A stretch of DNA of 64,000 bases from Gemella sp. zg-570. GTDB taxonomy: Bacteria; Bacillota; Bacilli; Staphylococcales; Gemellaceae. A program made the position numbers and the translations under genes. Positions 48,943 to 58,095 of the stretch are shown here, piece after piece (position 1 is the stretch's first letter; the number at the start of each line of letters is the position of its first letter). The stretch lies in assembly GCF_018866345.1 (NCBI RefSeq), contig NZ_CP076443.1:891501-955500 (forward strand), written 5' to 3'. The notes beneath the pieces were generated by a model that saw only the letters and a list, made by a program, of their open reading frames with translations, made no database searches and had not been told where the DNA came from.

Positions 48943-49581
48943 TTATTCTTCTGATTTTTTATTTGATTTTTTTACTTTTTCTTTTTTTTGTAATTTATTA
49001 TTTTCTGGATACATTACCTTGTCTACTAAACCGTAAGCCAATGCTTCTTCAGCAGTCATATAGTTATCACGTTCTGTATCTCTTTCTATTGCCTTGATAG
49101 TTTGACCCGTTCTGTCAGCTAATATTTTATTTAATTTAGCCTTTGTTCTTAGGATATGGCGGGCAGCTATTTCTATTTCTGTTGCTTGTCCTTGAGCCCC
49201 TCCTAGTGGTTGGTGAATCATTACTTCTGCATTTGGCAAGCAATATCTCTTACCTATTGTTCCAGCAGCAAGTAAAAATGCTCCCATACTAGCGGCCATA
49301 CCCATACATATAGTTACTACATCACATTTAATATGTTGCATAGTATCATAAATTGCAAACCCGGCTGTTACACTTCCTCCTGGTGAATTTATGTAGAAGT
49401 AGATTTCTTTTTCACTATCTTGTGCTTCTAAAAATAATAATTGACTAACTATTGAGTTAGCAACTTGGTCATTTACATCTGAACCAAGAATTACAATTCT
49501 ATCTTTTAACAATCTTGAGTAAATATCATAGGCTCTTTCACCTTGTGAAGTCTGCTCAATTACTGTTGGAATTAAATTCAT
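48943..49581 (-). CDS. clpP: ATP-dependent Clp protease proteolytic subunit
   Basis: ClpP forms the tetradecameric serine protease chamber served by ClpC/ClpX. The triad is exact: Ser98 (MAASMGAF), His123 (VMIHQPLGG) and Asp172 (ERDTERDNY). The open frame extends to 49710, but GGAGG before ATG 49581 gives the standard [11 protein letters not shown]. At 212 residues it has a slightly longer than usual Lys-rich tail. No clear CtsR operator was seen at the promoter (49613-49641). Confidence 0.97.
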   Translation of the reverse strand: MNLIPTVIEQTSQGERAYDIYSRLLKDRIVILGSDVNDQVANSIVSQLLFLEAQDSEKEIYFYINSPGGSVTAGFAIYDTMQHIKCDVVTICMGMAASMGAFLLAAGTIGKRYCLPNAEVMIHQPLGGAQGQATEIEIAARHILRTKAKLNKILADRTGQTIKAIERDTERDNYMTAEEALAYGLVDKVMYPENNKLQKKEKVKKSNKKSEE

Positions 49582-49612
49582 CTCTCTTCCTCCGTAAAGT
49601 TTTCTTATCTTA

Positions 49613-49641
49613 ATTATACTTGAAATACTTGCTTTAGTAAA
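49613..49641 (-). promoter_or_regulatory. Promoter of clpP
   Basis: TTTACT (49636-49641), 17 bp, TATAAT (49613-49618) on the minus strand, about 32 bp before the chosen start. Confidence 0.65.
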
Positions 49642-49710
49642 GAAATTAAAATAATTGTAGGACTGAAACAAAAAATTTATAAAACTTTTAAAAAAATTTT
49701 TTTCAAACAA

Positions 49711-49747
49711 AAAAAATATTTAGCAGCCCAACCACTAAATATTTTTT
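49711..49747 (-). terminator. Intrinsic terminator of the YitT-family gene
   Basis: 13-bp stem AAAAAATATTTAG/CTAAATATTTTTT with an 11-base loop. A very similar stem ends the methyltransferase gene at 58050-58092. Confidence 0.85.
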
Positions 49748-49773
49748 ATAAAATTAATTAAAAGATTATTTAC

Positions 49774-50661
49774 TTACCACCTGTAAGAATGCTCTTTAAA
49801 GTTACCCATAATTGCATTAATACTATTGGTTGTGATGAAGGCATTTGGGCAATGTTTATTAACTATTTTTCTTAAAATGTGCATTTCATTTTGTTGAATA
49901 ACTAAAATTATCATACGGCGTTTTTGATGACTATAGCCACCCTCTACGTCTATGATAGTAGAACCCCTATTCATTTTAGTATTTATAACTTCTACAAGTT
50001 CTTCTGTATCGTCGCAAATAATTGTACACTGAACATAGGCTGATAAAAATTTTTGAATAGTTATCATAGTTTGATTTCTAACAAAACTCATAATAAAGGC
50101 ATACATAACGTAGCGAATATCAAAAGAAAACCAAATTATTAAATATATTATAAGATCCTGCACCAAAAATACCGTAGGAAGATTTAAATTAAATTTTTTA
50201 ACAATATATTTCCCTGTAATATCAGTACCCCCAGTTGAGCCACCAGCTATAATAATAAAACTCATAGAAATACCAGATAGAATTCCAGAAAATATGGTAG
50301 CAACTAACTTGTCTTGCAAGTCTACCGGATGAATTACCAGGGGTAAATAATTAATTAAAAAGGCTGAAGATAGGACAACTATTGTTGTTAAAATCATAAA
50401 ATTCTTTCCTACATAACGAAAACCTATATAAAATAAAGGGATATTTAACAGTAGCTGAGCTGTCCCTAAATTAATACCTGTAAACTTATTTAAAACAAAG
50501 GCAAGCCCCAAGGCTCCACCAGTTCCTAAATCATTAGCAGGTAGCAATATTCCTGCATAAACAGAAAATATAATTATTCCTACAAATAGAAATAAAAATT
50601 GTTTTGTAGTTTTCTTTTGTTCTACTTGGAAAAAAAAATCTTTAAACATAATTTTTCTCAT
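49774..50661 (-). CDS. YitT-family membrane protein with DUF2179 domain
   Basis: This 295-residue protein has five or six membrane helices (residues about 20-205), including the family motif GGSTGGTDITGKY, followed by a cytoplasmic DUF2179 domain (about 215-290) with GSTIIDVEGGYS and ending NAIMGNFKEHSYRW. The family occurs throughout Firmicutes and its transport role is unknown. The start is uncertain: an internal Met5 is also possible and neither has a strong ribosome site. Confidence 0.88.
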   Translation of the reverse strand: MRKIMFKDFFFQVEQKKTTKQFLFLFVGIIIFSVYAGILLPANDLGTGGALGLAFVLNKFTGINLGTAQLLLNIPLFYIGFRYVGKNFMILTTIVVLSSAFLINYLPLVIHPVDLQDKLVATIFSGILSGISMSFIIIAGGSTGGTDITGKYIVKKFNLNLPTVFLVQDLIIYLIIWFSFDIRYVMYAFIMSFVRNQTMITIQKFLSAYVQCTIICDDTEELVEVINTKMNRGSTIIDVEGGYSHQKRRMIILVIQQNEMHILRKIVNKHCPNAFITTNSINAIMGNFKEHSYRW

Positions 50662-50866
50662 TCTTTCATATATTTACCCTACTATTGTAATAAGTAATAT
50701 AGAAAAAAGCAAGATGAAAATTATAAATATTTTTAAAATAAAATTAAAAGTTAATTTGCTTAATTTCAATTGCTATATAAAATATATACTAAGCCTATAA
50801 TTAAATTCTTTATATTTAAAATTTTTAAATTATAATAAATATTACTATACAAAGGAATTAAAATAA

Positions 50867-51216
50867 ATGAAAAAGATGGCAAATATCAAATAGTTTATGA
50901 GGGAACAGATGAGCAATATAAAGATATAATAAAAGATGCTCTAGAAAATTCTTCTGCTAGAGAGGCAACTGATTTAGATGATGCAATAGAAAACATAGAA
51001 ATAAAATCTGCTAGCATGGAGTATCTAGTAAATAAAAATACTTTCCAAATTATATCAGCAACTACAAAAGCAGAATTTTATGTTCTTAATAAGGGACAAA
51101 GAAGTAGCGAGATTGTTACTATGATTTCAGAAACAGAATTTTCAAATATAAATAATGTTGCAGAAATAATTCTACCAGCAGAAGCACTTAATGCTCAAGT
51201 AGCATACAAGGCCTAA
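50867..51216 (+). pseudogene. Small unknown gene with a one-base frameshift near its start
   Basis: ATG 50867, with AAAGGA 7 bp upstream, reads MKKMANIK and stops. Adding one A to the AAAAA run just after it gives MKKDGKYQIVYEGTDEQYK and an uninterrupted 116-residue frame to 51216; the length then divides exactly by three. The protein is acidic and soluble-looking, with a central region rich in Ala/Glu/Asp and a strand-rich C-terminus. I do not recognise it. An internal ATG at 51016 would give only the last 66 residues. Confidence 0.55.
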
Positions 51217-51227
51217 TAAATGTAAAT

Positions 51228-51256
51228 TTGCAAAAAAAATATTATTATGTTATAAT
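51228..51256 (+). promoter_or_regulatory. Promoter of glmS
   Basis: TTGCAA (51228-51233), 17 bp, TATAAT (51251-51256). It overlaps the 5' edge of the terminator-like hairpin that ends the upstream gene. Confidence 0.6.
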
Positions 51257-51291
51257 ATCTCTGATTTGTTAAAAATCGGAGATATTTTTTT
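51254..51291 (+). terminator. Intrinsic terminator of the small upstream gene, overlapping the glmS start region
   Basis: 14-bp stem AATATCTCTGATTT/AAATCGGAGATATT (one T-G pair) followed by seven Ts. It begins within the -10 of the glmS promoter, so glmS RNA would contain only part of it. Confidence 0.7.
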
Positions 51292-51299
51292 ATAATTAT

Positions 51300-51450
51300 A
51301 GCTCCCGAACTAAGTTTTAAAGTTTAAAATAAATTTACTTGCCGAGGAAAAAAGTTATCGAAAATTCGGCGGATACTTTTTCGGAATTTAGAGTTTCGTT
51401 AGGTAACATACAAAAGAATTATTATTCCACAAAATTGTTACTATCTCTTA
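51300..51450 (+). ncRNA. glmS ribozyme
   Basis: The region shows the glmS ribozyme pattern: AGCTCCCGAACTA at the 5' end, GCCGAGGAAAAAAGTTATCG, then TTCGGCGGATAC and a pseudoknot-forming 3' part. Self-cleavage is predicted between A51300 and G51301, triggered by glucosamine-6-phosphate, the product of GlmS, which destabilises the mRNA. It lies about 130 bp before the glmS start. Another hairpin (AACTCTATT/AATAGAGTT) follows at about 51512-51540. Confidence 0.9.
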
Positions 51451-51579
51451 CAATATTCAAAATAAGGTTGCATAAACCTTTATTTTCTTATGTAAAGAGT
51501 AGTATATAATCAACTCTATTTTCATAAGTAAATAGAGTTTTATTATTACTTATTAAAAAATAAATTAGGAGAAAAATAT

Positions 51580-53379
51580 ATGTGCGGAATTGTAGGTTTT
51601 ATAGGAAATAATAACGGAGTAGATTTTTTAATTGACGGTCTTAGTAGTCTTGAATATCGTGGCTACGACTCTTGTGGGATAGCTGGAGTTGTGGATGGTA
51701 AAACAGAAATTATAAAAACTATTGGTCGTATTAAAAATTTAGAAGACTTAATTCCAAGTGATTTAGAATTAAATATAGGTATCGGTCATACACGTTGGGC
51801 TACACACGGAGGAGTGAATACAAAAAATTCACACCCTCATCAAAGTTTTAGCGGTAAATTTACCCTTGTTCACAATGGAGTAATAGAAAATTTTCAAGAA
51901 CTAAAGGATAGATTTTTCAAAAAAATTCAAATGAATTCAGAAACAGATACAGAAATTATAGTCCAACTAATTGAACTTTTTGCAAAAGATGGTTTAACAA
52001 CAAAAGAAGCATTTTTAAAAGCAATCTCAAAATTACATGGTTCTTACGCCCTATGTTTAATAGATAAAGAAAATGCTGATACTATCTATGTAGCAAAAAA
52101 TAAAAGTCCACTTCTTGTAGGTTTGGGGCAAGACTGTAACTATGTTGGTAGTGACGCTCTTGCCATGATTAAATACACTAACAAATTTTTAGAAATTAAT
52201 GACGGTGAAATAGTAACAGTAAAAAAAGATAGTGTTGTTATAGAAGATAGCACAGGTCAAAGTATCGATAGAAAATCTTTCACACCAAACATAAAATACG
52301 GGGAAATTGACAAGGGTGTTTACGCCCACTATATGATTAAAGAAATAAACGAGCAAGCATTTGCCATGCGTAATATAATTTCTGAATACTTTAAGGGTAA
52401 AGAAGTAAGTATTGATGAAGATATAATAAATTCAGTAAAAGAATCTGATAGATTATATATAATTGGTTGTGGTACAAGTTACAATGCTGGACTAGTAGGA
52501 AAAGAATATTTTGAAAAATGGGCAAAAATTCCAACAGAAGTTCACCTAGCATCAGAATTTGCTTATAATCTGCCCCTACTTTCAAAAAAACCAATGTTTA
52601 TATTCCTATCACAATCAGGAGAAACTGCTGACCTACGTGCCGTTCTAACAAAAGTACGTGATAAATATCCAGAATTAAAATTTTTGGTTCTAACAAATGT
52701 AGATGCTTCAACCCTAAGTCGCGAATGTGATTATAGCTTAATCTTACACGCTGGAGTGGAAATTGCAGTTGCTTCTACAAAAGCTTATACTTCTCAAATT
52801 GCAATCTTGAGTATTCTTGCTTATGAAGTTGCTAAAAGATTAGGTAACAAACTAAAAATTGATATTGAAAAAGAATTATCAGTAGTTACTAATGCCATCG
52901 AATCTATTTTAGATGATACAAAAAATATTAAAAACTTAGCTGCTAATCTCTTCACAGAAAGAAATGCTTTTTATATAGGACGTGGAGCTGACTACTATTC
53001 TGCTTGTGAAGCCGCCTTAAAATTAAAAGAAGTTTCTTATATTCAAACAGAAGGTTTTGCTGGTGGAGAATTAAAACATGGAACTATCGCCCTAATCGAG
53101 AAAAAAACTCCTGTTATTGCCCTAATAACAAGTACAAGATTAGACTTAAATACTCGTAGCAATATTAGTGAAGTTGCTAGTCGTGGAGCTAATACTTTAG
53201 TTATCACTCTTGAAAAACTTGCCCGCAAGGGAGATTATGCAATTCCTAATGTTCACGAAGAATTAGCACCTATAGTGAGTATTGTAGTAACTCAATTATT
53301 TGCTTACTATGCAGCTGTAAATCGTGGTTTAGATGTAGATAAACCAAGAAATCTTGCAAAATCAGTTACGGTAGAATAA
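51580..53379 (+). CDS. glmS: Glutamine-fructose-6-phosphate aminotransferase
   Basis: GlmS makes glucosamine-6-phosphate for cell-wall precursors. The 599-residue protein has the N-terminal glutaminase with nucleophile Cys2 (MCGIVGF), HTRWATHG and the two C-terminal SIS domains with CGTSYNAG, SQSGETAD and STKAYTSQ, ending in the conserved PRNLAKSVTVE. A TAGGAG site precedes it. Regulation by the upstream ribozyme is expected. Confidence 0.98.
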   Translation: MCGIVGFIGNNNGVDFLIDGLSSLEYRGYDSCGIAGVVDGKTEIIKTIGRIKNLEDLIPSDLELNIGIGHTRWATHGGVNTKNSHPHQSFSGKFTLVHNGVIENFQELKDRFFKKIQMNSETDTEIIVQLIELFAKDGLTTKEAFLKAISKLHGSYALCLIDKENADTIYVAKNKSPLLVGLGQDCNYVGSDALAMIKYTNKFLEINDGEIVTVKKDSVVIEDSTGQSIDRKSFTPNIKYGEIDKGVYAHYMIKEINEQAFAMRNIISEYFKGKEVSIDEDIINSVKESDRLYIIGCGTSYNAGLVGKEYFEKWAKIPTEVHLASEFAYNLPLLSKKPMFIFLSQSGETADLRAVLTKVRDKYPELKFLVLTNVDASTLSRECDYSLILHAGVEIAVASTKAYTSQIAILSILAYEVAKRLGNKLKIDIEKELSVVTNAIESILDDTKNIKNLAANLFTERNAFYIGRGADYYSACEAALKLKEVSYIQTEGFAGGELKHGTIALIEKKTPVIALITSTRLDLNTRSNISEVASRGANTLVITLEKLARKGDYAIPNVHEELAPIVSIVVTQLFAYYAAVNRGLDVDKPRNLAKSVTVE

Positions 53380-53526
53380 AAATAAAAAATTTTTAAATAA
53401 ATTTAACAAATAAAAAGTGAAAATAAATTATAAATTGCCGTGAAGTAATTAAATTTTAGAAATTATTTTTTATGAAACTTCAGAAGTTTTAGAAAGTATT
53501 TTTTAATATTTATTTCAAAATATTTT

Positions 53527-53808
53527 TTAATCTCTGCTTGTTAGATTACAAGACAAACCTTTTAAATCTGCTAGGTCAAAAATTAAATTGTCATTGGGTA
53601 GTTGTAAAACTGGCACGCCAACAAAGCCCCACAATTTTCTTTCTTCAAATTCTACTCTGCTATCTCGTAATTTTAAAAATTGTTTTAAGTTTGCCATAGA
53701 GTCTGTAATATTTACTTCTTGATACTGGATATTTTGGGCTTTAAGCTCAGCAACAAACGCTTGCGTATCTGGACACTTGTCGCTAAAAAATAAGATATAT
53801 CTTGTCAT
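53527..53808 (-). CDS. Glutaredoxin-related protein with CPDT motif
   Basis: This 93-residue thioredoxin-fold protein resembles the glutaredoxin-related family of streptococci and relatives (FFSDKCPDTQAF, NITDSMANLKQFLKLRDSR, GFVGVPVLQL with the cis-Pro). The active site is CPDT, so only one Cys (Cys12) remains where the family usually has two. A monothiol mechanism with glutathione, which gshF could supply, is possible. GGAGGG precedes the ATG. It follows a DUF1304 gene by 16 bp. Confidence 0.8.
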   Translation of the reverse strand: MTRYILFFSDKCPDTQAFVAELKAQNIQYQEVNITDSMANLKQFLKLRDSRVEFEERKLWGFVGVPVLQLPNDNLIFDLADLKGLSCNLTSRD

Positions 53809-53824
53809 ATTCCCTCCTTATATT

Positions 53825-54187
53825 TTAAATAATATTTATAGCTATTAGTATTAAGGCTAAGATTGCTAAACCACCTTGCTTTAATAAAATTTTAGGATTA
53901 GATGTTAAGGCTCCGTAAGCTGCTACTAAAACTACATAGACTAACAGTAAAATTTGCCATCTTAAATCTCCTAAAATTGTAGCTGTGATAATTAATAAAC
54001 CTAGCAAACCGTTATAAAGACCCTGATTTTTAAAAAGGATGTTTACTGATTTTCTTTCTAACTCTTCTTTAGACATCTCAAATACTCTTGATGTTGTTTT
54101 TGAAGTTGTTGCGATAGTTTCTAAATACATAATGTATAAAAATTCTAGTCCTGTTAAGATTGATAATATTGTGATTAATAAATTCAT
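53825..54187 (-). CDS. DUF1304-family small membrane protein
   Basis: This 120-residue protein has four predicted membrane helices. It matches the DUF1304 pattern, with an N-terminal helix ending FLYIMYLETIA and the motif NQGLYNGLLG near residue 54. Its function is unknown. GAGAGG precedes the ATG, and it lies between an ABC exporter pair and a glutaredoxin-like gene on the same strand, possibly cotranscribed. Confidence 0.85.
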   Translation of the reverse strand: MNLLITILSILTGLEFLYIMYLETIATTSKTTSRVFEMSKEELERKSVNILFKNQGLYNGLLGLLIITATILGDLRWQILLLVYVVLVAAYGALTSNPKILLKQGGLAILALILIAINII

Positions 54188-54222
54188 GTAATTCCTCTCT
54201 TTTATAAAATTATCTATTCACA

Positions 54223-55965
54223 TTATTCTCCCTTTGTTTGTGTTCTGTACATTTTACTGTAACGTCCACCTATCTCAAGCAAATCTTGATGATTTCCTGC
54301 TTCAACGAGTTCCCCGTAATGTAAGACAAAAATTTTGTCTGCATTTTTTATAGTTGATAGTCTGTGGGCAATTATTAGAGTTGTACGTCCTACTTTTAAT
54401 TCTTCTATGGCACGACTTACATATTGTTCTGTTTGGCTATCAACATTGGCAGTAGATTCGTCCAAAATTAAAATTTTTGGATTTTTTGCTAAGGCACGAG
54501 CCAGACAAATTAATTGTTTTTCACCAGTTGAAAAATTATTACCCCCATCTTCAACTTTTGATTGTAGAGTTCTTCCCTGCTCTAAAATAAAACTTCCTCC
54601 CACACGTTCTAGTGATTTTTTCGCTAAATTTTCATCACCAGTTGGAGTTATATTATCTAGTAAACTCCCTTCAAATAAAAATGAATCTTGTAAAACTATG
54701 GCTATCTGTTCACGCAAGTAATTGCGACTATAATTTTTTACATCTTCATCGCTTATACTTACCCTGCCCTTGTTAGCCTCGTAAAATTTAATTAATAAAT
54801 TCATAATTGTACTCTTACCACTACCGGTAGAACCGACAAAGGCAACAGTTTGATTTTTTTCTATTTCTAAATTGATATTTTTTAAGACATAGCTATCATA
54901 TTTGTAGGCAAAAGATACGTCTTCAAATTTTATATTTCCTTGAAAATTATCTTTAGCTGTAATTTTTCCAGTATCTTCTTCTACTTTTAATTCTAAAACT
55001 TCTCCAATATTTACTGCGGCACTAATCGCCCTTGTATAGACTGAAATTTCTGCTGTAAAGTCAGTCAAACGATAAATAATATCTTGGCTGTAATTAATAA
55101 ATAGATAAGCTATTCCGATTGTAATACCGAATTTATTGTCATGAAAATATGAGTAGCTGTAATAAAAAATTACTGCCGTAAAAATTAATATTTGTAAAAA
55201 ACCTGTCAAAGTATGCAATAAAGTTGCGTCAAAAAAATTAATTTTCAAGCCGTATTTATAACGTCTATCGTTGGCTTTTTTCCAATAATTTAAACTCTCT
55301 TCTTCTTTATTAAAAGATTTTATAATTTCTAAATTTTGATAACTTTCATTTATAATAGCACTACACTCTGAATAAGTTTTACGATATTTTATCATGGTAT
55401 TAACAGTAAATTTATTGTAAAGCACCATTATAAAATACATAAGTGGTATCAAAAGTAGCATAAAGAATGCAAAGTAAATATCTACGCTAAAGAGAACGAT
55501 ATAGATAAAAAATAATTTTAAAAATATTACTACTATATTGACAAAGGTATCGGTAAAAAATTTTCTTATTACATTAGCATCACTTGTTATTCTTGAAACC
55601 ACAGAACCTGCTGGCATATTATCAAAATAACTGATAGGTAAATTTTGAATATGGTCGTATATCCTTGTTTGAATTCTCACATAAACCTTGTTTGCACCAG
55701 CAACCAAAAAAATATTTCTGATGTAGGTAAGTAGACCTGAAGCTATTTGCATTATTCCGTAACCTGCAACAATAAGCAGGGAACGATAGATTATTTTTTG
55801 GGTGATAGTTCCCTCGACATTATCAAAAATTTTGGCAAGAAGATAAACTGCCACTACACTTCCTAAAGTTGATAGCAAGGCTGCACCCAACCCAAAAATA
55901 TATTCACGTTTAGCATTTTTCATATAAGGAATGAACTGAAATAAAGTTTTGTTATTCTTCTTCAT
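54223..55965 (-). CDS. Second heterodimeric ABC exporter, catalytic half
   Basis: This 580-residue half-transporter has Walker A GSTGSGKST, an unusual signature FSTGEKQL and a canonical Walker B with Glu (ILILDESTANVD). AAGGAGGT precedes the ATG, which overlaps the partner's end by 14 bp. The architecture parallels the pair at 45152-48666 although the sequences are clearly different. The substrate is unknown. Confidence 0.92.
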   Translation of the reverse strand: MKKNNKTLFQFIPYMKNAKREYIFGLGAALLSTLGSVVAVYLLAKIFDNVEGTITQKIIYRSLLIVAGYGIMQIASGLLTYIRNIFLVAGANKVYVRIQTRIYDHIQNLPISYFDNMPAGSVVSRITSDANVIRKFFTDTFVNIVVIFLKLFFIYIVLFSVDIYFAFFMLLLIPLMYFIMVLYNKFTVNTMIKYRKTYSECSAIINESYQNLEIIKSFNKEEESLNYWKKANDRRYKYGLKINFFDATLLHTLTGFLQILIFTAVIFYYSYSYFHDNKFGITIGIAYLFINYSQDIIYRLTDFTAEISVYTRAISAAVNIGEVLELKVEEDTGKITAKDNFQGNIKFEDVSFAYKYDSYVLKNINLEIEKNQTVAFVGSTGSGKSTIMNLLIKFYEANKGRVSISDEDVKNYSRNYLREQIAIVLQDSFLFEGSLLDNITPTGDENLAKKSLERVGGSFILEQGRTLQSKVEDGGNNFSTGEKQLICLARALAKNPKILILDESTANVDSQTEQYVSRAIEELKVGRTTLIIAHRLSTIKNADKIFVLHYGELVEAGNHQDLLEIGGRYSKMYRTQTKGE

Positions 55966-57685
55966 TTTTTTCTACCTCCTTATTTTGATATTCGTCTAAC
56001 TCTTTGTACCACAGACAAGTTTTTATCAAGTCTTCATGGTTACCTAGTCCAATAATTTCACCCTCACTAAGAACGACTATCTTATCAGCATGACGCACCG
56101 CAGAAATTCTGTGGGCAACAATAATATTTGTTTTGCCTTGACGACTATTTTTAATATTAGCTATAATATTTTTTTCTGTTGTTGCATCAACTGCACTAAG
56201 GCTATCATCTAAAATTAAAATTTCTGGATTGCCAATTACAGCTCGAGCAATTCCGATACGCTGCTTTTGACCTCCAGATAGGGACAGACCATTTTCTCCA
56301 ATTAAAGTTTCTACTCCATCTTCAAACCTATCAACATCTTTTTTCAAATCAGCAATAAGTAAAGCCTCTTCTAAATTTTCTTCGAGATTATTTCTATAAA
56401 ACAAAATATTTTCTTTTAAACTTTTAGAAAATAGTTGATACTCTTGTAGGGCTATGGCTACTTTAGACCTTATTGAATAGTCGTAATATTTTTCGATACT
56501 TTTACCGTCTAAAATTAATTGATTTTCTGCTACCGGGTACAAACGCAATAATTGTTTTACTAGGCTTGATTTACCTGAACCTGTTTTGCCAACTATTCCG
56601 ATAGTTTCTCCCTTGTTAATTTTTAGATTAATATTTTTTAAAACTTCTTCATTGTCATATTTAAAAGAAAAATTTTTAAATTCTATGGCACTATCAAAAT
56701 CGAAATTTTCTGTTGCTAAGTCATTGTTCACTAGAATTTTTTCATTTTCAATTTCTTCGATACGCTCCATTCCCTTTTTAGTTTCCACCCAAGAAATTAT
56801 AAATTGTGATAGGGCTATGTAGGGCCATTGTATCAAAACAAGGACAATAAAAATTGCCATAATTCCACCGATAGTCATTTGCGATGACTGAATTAAATAG
56901 AAACCATATACAACAGAAATAAAATAAGAAACTGCTGTTGAAACCATATTAATTGGCTGGAATAGTTTAACATTTTTCATGTATTCTAAATTATTATCAG
57001 CATAAAGATTTAATTTTTCTACAAAACTTTGTCTTACCTTATTTAATAAATTATAGGTACGAATAACTCTTACACCCTTAACATTTTCTAAAGTTTCATC
57101 TGTAATCTTATCCATAATTTTTAACATTTTGTCGTAATAAATTTCCTGCTTGCCCTTATGACGATACAGATAAATTGTTTGAATTATGTAGGGTAAAATT
57201 ATTAGTATCGTATAGGTAAGTGTTGACTTAGAAAAAATTAAAAAAGTGATATAGCCGTTATAAATAACTCCCTCTAAAAAACAAAAAAGACCAAAAGAAG
57301 CCATGGGACTTATATAGTCAATAACATCATTGGTAGACCTACTTATAACATCACCTATACTAATCTTATTAAATAAAATTGGCGTATGCTTATAAACTGC
57401 CTCTTGCACATCTTGGCTCAAATATTTTATAGAAGAAAAGTAACCTAGAAAAGTAATATAGTCATTTAAAGAACTAATTAAATATTTTAAGACACCGACA
57501 AGAAGTAAAAGCAAAGTTTCTCGAACAACGTCATTATAGGTTATAGTGTTTGTTGAAATACTATCCACAATATAAGACACCCTCGTTACAGGATAAAGGG
57601 TCAATAAATTTGAAATCATGGAAGTTATCGTTACTGCAAAAACACGCCACTTATCTCTTTTAAAAAATCTTAAAACACTATTCAC
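55952..57685 (-). CDS. Second heterodimeric ABC exporter, degenerate-site half
   Basis: This 577-residue half-transporter has Walker A GKTGSGKSS, signature LSGGQKQR and Walker B ILDDSLSAVD, with Asp replacing the catalytic Glu as in the degenerate site of heterodimers. It starts at GTG 57685 after a strong AAGGAGGGG. It is coupled to the following subunit by overlap. Confidence 0.92.
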   Translation of the reverse strand: MNSVLRFFKRDKWRVFAVTITSMISNLLTLYPVTRVSYIVDSISTNTITYNDVVRETLLLLLVGVLKYLISSLNDYITFLGYFSSIKYLSQDVQEAVYKHTPILFNKISIGDVISRSTNDVIDYISPMASFGLFCFLEGVIYNGYITFLIFSKSTLTYTILIILPYIIQTIYLYRHKGKQEIYYDKMLKIMDKITDETLENVKGVRVIRTYNLLNKVRQSFVEKLNLYADNNLEYMKNVKLFQPINMVSTAVSYFISVVYGFYLIQSSQMTIGGIMAIFIVLVLIQWPYIALSQFIISWVETKKGMERIEEIENEKILVNNDLATENFDFDSAIEFKNFSFKYDNEEVLKNINLKINKGETIGIVGKTGSGKSSLVKQLLRLYPVAENQLILDGKSIEKYYDYSIRSKVAIALQEYQLFSKSLKENILFYRNNLEENLEEALLIADLKKDVDRFEDGVETLIGENGLSLSGGQKQRIGIARAVIGNPEILILDDSLSAVDATTEKNIIANIKNSRQGKTNIIVAHRISAVRHADKIVVLSEGEIIGLGNHEDLIKTCLWYKELDEYQNKEVEKNEEE

Positions 57686-58095
57686 AAAATCCCCTCCTTA
57701 CTACATTTTAACATCATATAATACTAGCATAAATAAAAATTTTTTTCAATTTTAAAATTACAAAATAATTAAATAAATCCTTAAGAAAAATATCAAATAA
57801 AATTTCACTTGAAAATATTCCAAAATCAAACCATAAAAAAATTTCTAAATTATTTTGGAAAAAATTTTTTATTTTTATGTGGCAAAACAAAAAAAATTTA
57901 CTAATCTTCTCAGCAAAAGAATTTTTTAATGTACTGTACTTAGCAAAACTTTTTAAAATTTCAATAAGTATTTAAAAAAACATTATACTTATGCTAGTAA
58001 TAAATTCAAAATTTCTTTTTCCTAAATTAATTTTCTTTTAGAAAAAATAAAAAAATATTTAGCCTAGCCTTTTACTAAACTAAATATTTTTTTTA
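57686..58095. other. 410-bp AT-rich gap before the second ABC operon
   Basis: No gene is seen; stops crowd all frames. It should hold the ABC operon promoter on the minus strand, but the AT content prevents a clear choice. The methyltransferase terminator occupies 58050-58092. Confidence 0.5.
58050..58092 (-). terminator. Intrinsic terminator of the YtxK-like gene
   Basis: 13-bp stem AAAAAATATTTAG/CTAAATATTTTTT with a 17-base loop, adjacent to the stop; same stem sequence as at 49711-49747. Confidence 0.8.

Noticed and set aside
49582-49710. Longer ClpP start at 49710
   Set aside because: The extension has no ribosome site, covers the likely promoter and is not part of the conserved ClpP N-terminus.
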